Origin: Euptelea pleiosperma
Taxonomy: Eukaryota > Streptophyta > Magnoliopsida > Ranunculales > Eupteleaceae
Direction of reading: 5' to 3'
DNA length: 64,000 nt
Assembly: GCA_035048495.1 (NCBI GenBank)
Contig: CM068551.1
Location: 16,246,248 to 16,310,247 of the forward strand
Positions within the stretch are counted from its first letter, which is position 1, and every line of letters starts with the position of its first letter. The translations under genes were made by a program, and so were the position numbers. The notes under the pieces were generated by a model. The model was not told the DNA's origin, made no database searches, and saw only the letters and a program-made list of their open reading frames with translations. This document shows, one piece after another, positions 56,401 through 64,000 of the stretch.

Positions 56401-58351
56401 CCGTACAGAAGCATCAAGTATGACCATAAAGTATTTGAATGGTCCACGTGGTGGGTGGATTGGGCCGCATATATCATCATGAGTTCATTGTAAGAAGGCA
56501 TGAGATTTTACGATGATTTTAGTAGGCAACGGCCTAATGATCAGTTTGCCTTGTGAACAAGCAGTACATGGATGATCATTAGGGAGCAAAATCTTCTGGT
56601 TTGTCAATGGATGTCCGTGTGAGTTTCCAATGATGCAACACATCATCTTAGACACAGGATGACCAAGACGATCAAGCCAAAGCATAAAGATCTTTGGATT
56701 AGAGAATTTATGGTTCATCACAGCATACACTTTACCTGTCTGTATGGTCGTATGATATAACCCAGATGATAGAGCAAGAAGTTGCTCCAATCTATGCTTC
56801 TGGCCTGATACAATAGAAGTAATGCATAAATATTCTGCATTATTTTCACTTATAGTCTTAATATGATATCTATTACTGCTTATATCCTTAAAACTTAATA
56901 GAGTTCTTCTGGATCTAGCTGAATATAAGGCATCTTTGATATAAAACTGTGTTCCATAATGTAGTATGATGTCGACCCTTCCGGAGCCTTCAATAAAGTT
57001 AGTAGGACCTAGTATGGTGCGGACATTATCTTCGGTTAATGTCAAATTTGAGAAATACTTCTGATATCAGAGTATTGTGTGTGTTGTTGCACAGGCTTCT
57101 AGACATACACATTTACCATCTATCTCCAATTTAGTGAAGTCATCTTCACAGTGCATCGGAACGTGCATACTTTCCATATGGAGATAGATAAAAGATACTA
57201 TCAAACTTCAATTCAAATAAAGTTGTAATAGAATAAAGTACCAAATATTACGAGGAAGTTAAAAAACAACTTAAATAACAAGTTCAAAGTACTAATATGC
57301 TAAAGAGTTTGTTAACGTGCCATGGTAATTTGTCCCTATCATCAACTCTTTTGCCCGTCGACATCTGAATCTTCAAAGAAATTCGAGGCATCCATGTGAA
57401 ACGTATCCGCCTTTAGGGTAGAGTGGTTGGTGTAATTCATTTCAACCTTCTTCCCCTTTGCCTTGATAGAAGCTTGATAGAGTTTAACTAGATGTTTGGG
57501 TTTACGATAGGTATGTAACCAATGACCTTTAATGCCACATCTGTAACAAATTTCCTCATAGTCTTGAGGGCGTTTGTTCTACAGGTTTTTTCCTTTGTCA
57601 TTTTTTCTTACCTCGATCTTCTTGTGATTCAGATAATAATTGCTATGACCATTGTAATGACCACGACTACGAAAATTTCCTCATCCTCGACTTTGTCCGG
57701 GACGACTAGGACCACGACTACAACCGCATCCGTGACTACGAAATGAGACAACATTAGCTTCAAGTAAAGGTTTAGAACCGGTCAGACATGATCCATGGTT
57801 CTTCATTAGAAGCTCATTGTTTTGTTCGACAACAAGGATGCACGAGATCAATTCTGAGTACTTCTAGAATCTACGTTCTCGATATTGCTATTGTAGGAGC
57901 ATGTTCGATGCATGAAATGTGGAGTAAGTTTTCTCTAGCATATCTGCATCGGTAATCTTTTCTCCACACAGTTTTAGCTGTGAAGTGATCTTGAACATTG
58001 TAGAGTTATATTCTGCGAGTGTTTTAAAATCCTACAGATGCAAGTGCATCTAATCATAATGAGCTTTTGAAAGAATTACGGTATTCTAGTGATCGTATCG
58101 CTCCTTCAAGTCGTTCTAAAGGGTAAAGGGGTCATTTCCCGTAAGGTATTCGGTCTTCAGGCCTTCATGTAGGTGATGTCGGAGAAAAATCATCGCTTTT
58201 GCTTTGTCCTGTAAGGACGCTTCATTTTCAACTTTGATTGTTGATCCGAAGTTCTTAGCGTCAAGGTGGATCTCAGCATCGAGGGCCTATGAGAGATAGT
58301 TATTTACCGTGATGTCAAGGCAGCGAAATCAAGTTTTGTGAGGGTTGACAT
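53463..58351 (-). pseudogene. Ty1/copia gag-pol remnant
   Basis: Domains appear in copia order on the minus strand. Gag starts at ATG 58351 (MSTLTKLDFAALDITV). A zinc knuckle CYRCGIKGHWLHTYR near 57500-57545 has its last Cys replaced by Tyr. Protease-like THTIL (about 57060) lacks a clean DSGA site. GAG-pre-integrase at 56485-57045 shows LWLDRLGHP, where the usual zinc-binding His is Leu, and CTAC. Integrase follows at about 55490-56480. Reverse transcriptase keeps YVDD at 54639-54650, and RNase H blocks (VAMSSNHSEILALHE, YEDSAACIAQIKGG) lie at 53760-54030. Stops and frameshifts are scattered throughout, so it is inactive. The function would have been self-copying through RNA. Confidence 0.9.
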
Positions 58352-60235
58352 GCTTATAATCTAAACCATAAAATTAATTATGATTAATGACAACATTTAT
58401 ATATAAGTCCCATTGACTAAAAAAATGCATTAAATCTTGCACTTGTGCAGCAAAACAACATACTTGGACAAAAACATTATTGCTACACTGCACAATTTAA
58501 TTAACATAATAAACATTTGTAATTTATCACAAATGTATCTTATTAAGAAATAATCCAAAAGTTAAGGGACAAGAACGCAACCTTGTCTGATCCAAAGCAG
58601 TTCGGTGTCTCAATAACTAAAAAAAATATATGCACTCACTAATTTGTACACAAGGACCAAAAGTAAACTCCCATACCAATTTTTCTTTTTCTTTCATGAG
58701 GAAAAGAAGTGAGCAATAATGATAAAGCTAACGAGACACATAACAAGTAAACTATAACATAAAAATTTTACTCAAGAGAAAAAATATAAGTGGGCAATTG
58801 AAACATTACATTATGCCTAACTGAAATTAGAAGCACAAGGGAAAATTTCAGGCATGACTATTATGATTTGCCCATGATAATCTCAAAAAAAAAAAAAGTT
58901 TCCAAAATCAATATGTATACACAAATAGTTCCCAATTGTAACGGTAATCAACCAAGGAAACTTGTACTACATTTAGCACATATGTGTCCAAATAAGGAAA
59001 CTAATTACACAAATTAAATTCTGTATTAAGGAAATGACATAAAAGGTAGAGATATGATATGCCCAATTACGCGTAGATAAGAGAGAGATTTGAGGTCTCT
59101 CATCAATGCAAAATTCTATACATATAGAGACCACCTAATGTTTAATGCTTTAGTAGGAAACTTGACAAAATCTGAAAAATTGAAGAGGATACATTAATTA
59201 AGAATAACATATATTTTTGAGAGAATAACTCTCAACCATTGATCACCGTCACCTAACATGAATGACGCCTTAAACTTTTGCACAAAGAGGGAAAGTCCAA
59301 CACGGACTCTTAAGGGTAAGAAACTTACCAAAGACCTCATTCAATGAAACACCTAGACATCTTCTCAATAAGGCAACCGACTCAAGGAATTAAAATTCTT
59401 GAATTCTTGATTATGAAAGATTCTCAACATCTTTGGAAACTTGTAGAAATTTCAGTAATTAAAAGTATGTACCCAATCCGATTAAGAAGGTCGAAGGAGT
59501 TGCATTTGTAGAGATCTCTAGAGATCTCCTCATCCATGGAAAACTCCTATCCTATGCCAATCGTGCCAAGGTGGCAATAAGGTTAAGGAAAGTATAAGAA
59601 TCCTAGGAGGACTATGAAAGGTCAATCAAAACAATCCTCCAATAATAGAATTATTTCTTTAATTAATTCTCTTTCCTCAAATCAATTTGCCAATAATAGA
59701 ATTATATATATTTTTTAATTGTCTCTTTCCTCCAATAATAGAAACTCTAAGAAAAATTTCCCTATATATAAATTCTTTCATTTCATGATTTGCTACCATC
59801 TTGTAAAGTTAGTATTTTATAAATATGATTAATTCTTTTCTCTAGTGTGTTGAATTCGCACAATAAACACCAACTTGGAGTTTAATTTTTTTTCTCCATT
59901 ATTGATTAAAATCAAATCGTTACAAGTTCGTTCAAATTCAAGTTATTTATGGTTGATATGCTCATTTTACAGAGCAATCTTGTCAATGGTTTCTAAAAAT
60001 TTACACAAATTTGTAGTTTTCGTGTTTTTCAAAAATAATATTTTTCTTGTCTGAGAATGCAATAAGATGAGAAATTGTTTCAAAGAAAAATGACATTTAT
60101 ATATATGTACCTTTTCACAGAGAAGATTGTTGTGGATAGATGATCCATGCTCATTGCTAAGCTTCATGTTGATTCACACCTACCCAACCGTTGGTGGAAG
60201 ATGAGCAAATTTGTGTTGATAACGTGGTTTGAATA
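58352..60235. other. Long leader or insertion between 5' LTR and gag
   Basis: Minus-strand sequence next to the 5' LTR (ACGTTATCAACAC, about 60217-60229) resembles a copia primer-binding region. The 1.9 kb that follows is much longer than a usual leader. The plus strand has CTATATATAAATTC at about 59762 and leader-like sequence after it, suggesting an inserted unrelated element. No coding region was recognised. Confidence 0.45.
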
Positions 60236-60368
60236 TGATGTTATTCTCATTGATCAACACATACATATATAGCCCTTGATTGGGACGTTACAATATTGAT
60301 GGTGATATTGTAAACAACGCAAGAAGAGCGGCAGTCAGCCATCGGTTACAACCGTTACATTTACAATA
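60236..60368 (-). repeat. 5' LTR of Ty1/copia element, diverged and shortened
   Basis: It ends with GGGCTATATATGTATGTG and GAGAATAACATCA like the 3' LTR and contains a GCCGCT block matching its first half, but is about 65 bp shorter. The start is TATTGTAAATG instead of TGTTGTAAAAT. Outer flanks GAATC and GAAAT are not an exact TSD. Confidence 0.7.
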
Positions 60369-60479
60369 GAAATGATAATTTGTTTAACTCTTCCAATTAA
60401 CATTTGACTATAATACCCTTCTCAATATACATTTAAAATCTAATATGACTCCCTACTCCCAAGAGACAACCAACAAGGA

Positions 60480-60724
60480 TGAAGAATGAATTTTGGTGTG
60501 TACATCCATCAAAGGGTGGGCTAAACATCCATGCGGTCACTGGGCCCAAAATGGTACTAGGTAGGACCACTCATCCACTACATCAAAATCTTCTTGCATC
60601 AACAAATTTTTTCCAAAAAAGCACTTTTTGGGCCCCATTGACTTATGAATGTTTGCCCACTTTCCTGGCGGATATTGTGATTTCTAGCAATTAGATTTGA
60701 GCATTTTCATCACGGGCATGGAAC
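60480..60724. repeat. F1 arm pieces
   Basis: GGTGTGTACATCCATCAAAG, GGGCTAAACATCCATGCGGT and CACTGGGCCC form an F1 right arm. A GGCCCCATTGACTTATGAAT left arm follows at about 60632. The element continues into the duplicated unit below. Confidence 0.5.
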
Positions 60725-61640
60725 AATTCATGGGCCTATTATATAGCCCATGATAAAAATGATCAAATTCTATGTCTTGAAATCACTCATTAGGCTGACT
60801 CGACCAAGAGATGGCCAAACATTCATGGGTAATAATGGCAGAAAGTGAGTGCCACGTGGCATTTAATGTCTACAGATCACCAATCAAGCTATTTTTTCCT
60901 GTGTTAGTGTATCTAAGTGATGGGTCAATCATTCCAAGGTTAGTGGTCCAAAAGAGTGCGAAGTGGCATGTTATGGTTGTACGCATTACTAGGGTCGTCG
61001 GCATCATATGTAGTAATCATTCAACAAAAACAACAACGAAAACCTTAAGTAAAAAAAAAACAAAAACAAATCCCTTACAAATAAATTTGTGTAGTCTTAG
61101 ATGGACTCAAAGGTGCCATGGTACAGGTATAGGAATGTAAACTGATCTTAATTTTCCAATATTCATCATTTTGAGGACCCACATAGCATGCGTCCTTGCT
61201 TCCATAATCGCCATTCTGGCAATCCTAGAGACCGTGCCATTCGCCTTTTCCTTCGCCTTGATCTCTCGCATCTTTCTCATATCAGCATTACATATTGTTA
61301 AGACGATGGTTTTACATTCCTCAATGCTGACTCACTGTGTGGTCTAGCCCATTACACTAAACAAGCAAGGAATGGCCCCAAGCTGGCCCATCTCCTCCAC
61401 GACCTTCTTATGGCTGGACGGTTCTAGCAGGATTCTCAACATATCATCAAGAAGCGTACGGTCCATGATCTTCAAGATCACCCTGACTACCTTATGATGG
61501 ATGGCTATATCATGATTTTATTTGGCAAAGCACGGATTTAAAAATGTTGAAGTAGCTTTTTTGATGACTAATGGGTTGCCCTCTTCAATAATACCCATGG
61601 GTGCAAAAATTTAGGAAGTAGAAAATAATGGTGCCATAAT
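60725..61640. repeat. Segmental duplication, unit 1
   Basis: It matches 61848-63242 in order: F1 right arm with CACGTGGCAT, CTACAGATCACCAATCAAGC, GGTTGTACGCATTACTAGGG, then the PUB9-like remnant. It has no CAAGGTTTAAA element; its GGTTGTACGC is the empty site for the insertion at 62102. Confidence 0.88.
61148..61635 (-). pseudogene. PUB9-like ARM-repeat C-terminal remnant, copy 1
   Basis: The minus strand, with several stops and indels, gives the same order of ARM-repeat blocks as copy 2: an EGNPLVI..KATS block, VILKIMDRTLLDDMLRI, KKVVEEMGQLGAIPCLF and a C-terminal RKMREIKAKEKANGT block. This follows the C-terminal ARM repeats of plant U-box proteins of the PUB9 group, ubiquitin ligases. The U-box itself is not present in the window. 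It differs from copy 2 in its set of stops, so the two copies have decayed independently since duplication. Confidence 0.55.
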
Positions 61641-62101
61641 AGATCTTAGTGTTACCACCTAGATTTATGGACTAGAGTCCCTCACCATAGAAGGTCTTGC
61701 GCCCTCAGGTGGAGTGTCAGGGTTCTTGTAGTCAAGGATTGAATGCTGAGAGCTTTAAGATGCTATGGCCTGCTGTACGTCTACTCGAGGTTCCTGTCAA
61801 GGCATTAGAGTCAAGAGCTATTTAGATGCCATTATAAAAACTATTCATAGGCCTATTATATAGCCCATGATAAAAATGATCAAATTCTGTCTAGAAATCA
61901 CTCTTCAGGCTGACTTTCGATGTGTTGTCCACCAGGAGATGGCCAAACATTCGTGGGTCATTGTGGCAAAAAGTGTGTGACACGTGGCATGTCTACAGAT
62001 CACCAATCAAGCTGATTTTTCCTGTGTAAGTGTATCTAAGTAGTAGTCTTGGGTCAGTGGCCCAAAAGAGTGCCATGTAGGTGGCATGGTATGGTTGTAT
62101 G

Positions 62102-62606
62102 CAAGGTTTAAAGGGGACCGTTATAACGGTATAACGGACTGGGGGCGTTAACATTTTTTCCGTTATAACGAGAAAAAATGCTCAGGGGCAAAAATAAAAA
62201 AATGGAAATAACGAAAAATAACGGAAAAAATGGCGCTGAAATTCAAATTTTGAATTTTAAAATTTGAATTTCAAAATGAAAAATAACAGAAAAAATGGAA
62301 TATAATGGAAAAATAACGAAAATAACGGCCGTTTTTTTTCACAAAATTTTCTAGAAAATAACTGTCGTTATTTTCGTTATAACAGAAAATAACGGCCGTT
62401 ATTTTCGTTATAACGGCCGTTATTTTTTGGGCGTTTTAACAGTCCATAACGTAACAGGGTAGGTCTGAATCCGTTATAACGCCGTTATTTTCGTTATAAC
62501 GGCCGTTATTTTTTGGGCGTTTTAACGGTCCATAATGTAACAGGGTAGGTCCGAATCCGTTATAACGGCCGTTATTTTCGTTATAACGGCCATTTTTTAA
62601 ACCTTG
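62102..62606. mobile_element. CAAGGTTTAAA element, subfamily A, full copy with empty site
   Basis: It runs from CAAGGTTTAAAGGGGACC to GGCCATTTTTTAAACCTTG and is filled with CGTTATAACGG units. GTTGTATG before the element is repeated after it; the homologous site in unit 1 reads GGTTGTACGC uninterrupted. Inside, about 88 bp (TTTTGGGCGTTTTAAC.. to ..GAATCCGTTATAACG) is duplicated in tandem at 62425-62590. Confidence 0.92.
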
Positions 62607-62778
62607 TTGTATGCACTACTAGGGTTGTCAGCATCATATGTAGTAATCATTCAACATAAACAGCAACAAAAACCTATAAGTAAAAAAAAAAAAAAACAAA
62701 TCCCTTAAAAATAAAATTTGTGTAATCTTAGATGGACTTTGAGGTGCCATGGTAAAGGTATAGGAATGTAAACTGATC

Positions 62779-63242
62779 CTAATTTTGCAACATTTTCATC
62801 ATTTTGAGGACCCACATAGCATGCGTCCTTGCTTCCATAGTCACCATTCCGGCAATCCTAGATATCGTGCCATTCACATCTTCCCCCGCCTTGATCTCCC
62901 GCATCTTTCTCATATCGGCATAACATATCGTTGAGACGATGGTTTTACATTTCTCAATGCTGACTCGCTGTGTGGTCTGGCCCATTACACTAAACAAGCA
63001 AGGAATGGCCCTAAGCTATCCCATCTCCTCCACAACCTTCTTATAGCTGGACAATTTTAGCATGATTCTCAACATATCATCAAGAAGCGTACGGTCCATG
63101 ATTTTCTTCAAGATCACCCCGACTACCCATGATGGATGACTCGATCGTGATTTTCTTTAGCAAGGCACATGTTTAAAAATGCTGAAGTAGCTTTTTCGAT
63201 GACTAATGTGTTGCCCTCTTGCATAATACCTGTGGGTGCAAA
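62779..63242 (-). pseudogene. PUB9-like ARM-repeat C-terminal remnant, copy 2
   Basis: From about 63239 down, the minus strand reads blocks such as KATSAFLNMCLAKENHDRVI, VILKKIMDRTLLDDMLRIML, SYKKVVEEMG(stop)LRAIPCL and CKTIVSTICYADMRKMREIK, then NGTISRIAGM, ending at 62779. The spacing of VILKKIMDRTL, EEMGxLxAIPCL and NGTISR follows ARM repeats at the C-terminus of plant U-box proteins PUB8/PUB9, E3 ubiquitin ligases. There are two internal stops, no U-box and no upstream exon. The family name rests on remembered motifs. Confidence 0.6.
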
Positions 63243-63309
63243 AATCTAAGTGGCTGTTGATTATCCTAGAGATTCAAACACATCAACAAAGAATAATAAA
63301 ACAATTAAG

Positions 63310-63445
63310 GCTGTGTTTGTTTTTTACAAATGTGCGCGCATTAGCGTTGTTGTGCGCAACTCAACCAAAAAATGTGCGCTTGCTTTCACCAATGTGCGCG
63401 ACTCACAATGTGCACTAGGGCCCTCAATGTGCGCCAAGGTGTGTG
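63310..63445. repeat. Five spaced ATGTGCGC motifs
   Basis: ATGTGCGCGC, ATGTGCGCTT, ATGTGCGCGA, ATGTGCACTA and ATGTGCGCCA occur about 17-45 bases apart, mostly after a short A-rich lead. The region begins TTAAGGCTGTGTTTG, which resembles a Tourist end, but the opposite end was not found. Confidence 0.55.
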
Positions 63446-63559
63446 TTGCAACAGACCCCCCCTGAGAATCGAAACACGTACAAAATTGCGTGTTACAACA
63501 TGCACTGTTGTACTATAAGACATACTTATGGTGCATCGCACGATGCATCACACTATATT

Positions 63560-63860
63560 TAAATAATGATTTTTACTATATATTATATTACATAAAATAA
63601 TATATATATAATATTACTATAATATAATAATGAATTATATTAATATTAATATCAATATAATATTGATATTATAATAATGTTATGTAATAATATAATATAA
63701 TAAAATAAAATAATATTATATATGATTATCATATAATAATATAATAAAAATATATATATATATACAATAATATGTAATATATAACATATAATAAAAATCT
63801 TTTATATTATATATATATATATATATAAGATTAGACATTATATAATATATTATATGTATA
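63560..63860. repeat. AT-rich low-complexity tract
   Basis: Almost pure A and T for 300 bases, with TATATATATATATATA runs at about 63751-63765 and 63812-63828 and repeated AATATAATA words. Open frames here are compositional. Confidence 0.85.
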
Positions 63861-64000
63861 TCTAAATCGTATAAAAATATTCTAGTACACGTGGCAGTCT
63901 GAAAATGTGTACGTATAATTTTATATAATGAAATGCGACACACAGAATCAGATGCAACATCCACCATCATTTTCACAAACAAATGCACATAATCAATTTT

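Larger units (their letters stand above)
61845..63250. repeat. Segmental duplication, unit 2
   Basis: It repeats unit 1 from GGCCTATTATATAGCCCATG to the PUB9-like remnant and the TTGCCCTCTTGCATAATACC edge. The only large difference is the 505-bp transposon at 62102-62606. Confidence 0.88.

Noticed and set aside
57522..57746. Thr-rich plus-strand open frame
   Set aside because: Antisense to the gag zinc-knuckle region; it reflects codon composition on the other strand.
53260..60373. 5-bp target duplication of the copia element (GAATC / GAAAT)
   Set aside because: The flanks agree only partly, and the 5' LTR edge is itself uncertain.
63716..63988. Tyr/Ile-rich minus-strand open frame
   Set aside because: Produced by the AT-rich low-complexity tract.

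Overview
This window is nuclear DNA of a flowering plant. The evidence is GT-AG introns, an intact plant-type TH2 gene with a 7.9 kb intron, tandem LRR receptor-like protein (RLP) copies, a Ty1/copia retrotransposon, and dense short inverted-repeat transposons. The lineage cannot be fixed from the sequence; nothing points to grasses. No bacterial, plastid or mitochondrial segment was recognised.

Layout. 0-2.6 kb: small transposons and an unrecognised possible coding exon. 2.6-10.3 kb: three tandem copies of one RLP gene on the minus strand, all broken (an internally deleted copy, a nearly complete copy with one frameshift and one stop, and a fragment). 10.4-14.2 kb: a hAT-like MITE, a probable copia LTR and Tourist-like MITEs. 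15.06-26.92 kb: TH2 (TENA/THI-4 plus HAD phosphatase) on the minus strand in six exons, the only gene that looks intact. Its intron 5 holds a foldback element, a Tourist MITE, a LINE-like scrap and tandem duplications. 27-53 kb: almost entirely non-autonomous DNA transposons, many nested, including one that carries the start of a patatin-related phospholipase gene. 53.26-60.37 kb: a decayed Ty1/copia element on the minus strand with recognisable LTRs. 60.7-63.25 kb: a direct segmental duplication carrying two broken copies of the end of a PUB9-like ARM-repeat gene. 63.3-64 kb: decayed short repeats and AT-rich sequence.

Only TH2 suggests a working pathway role: thiamin monophosphate dephosphorylation and possibly salvage. 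The RLP copies suggest a decayed immune or developmental receptor cluster. The rest is best read as a transposon archive. Several families can be defined here from target-site duplications (TSDs) and unoccupied sites: a CAAGGTTTAAA family with 8-bp TSDs, a CAGGGCCG family with 8-bp TSDs, Tourist-like families with TTA/TAA TSDs, a long-TIR element with a 10-bp TSD, and a G-box-ended foldback family whose inverted-repeat core recurs inside elements with other ends. The most unusual signal is that the CAAGGTTTAAA family exists in two forms in which a repeated internal motif has changed throughout the element while the spacers stayed the same.
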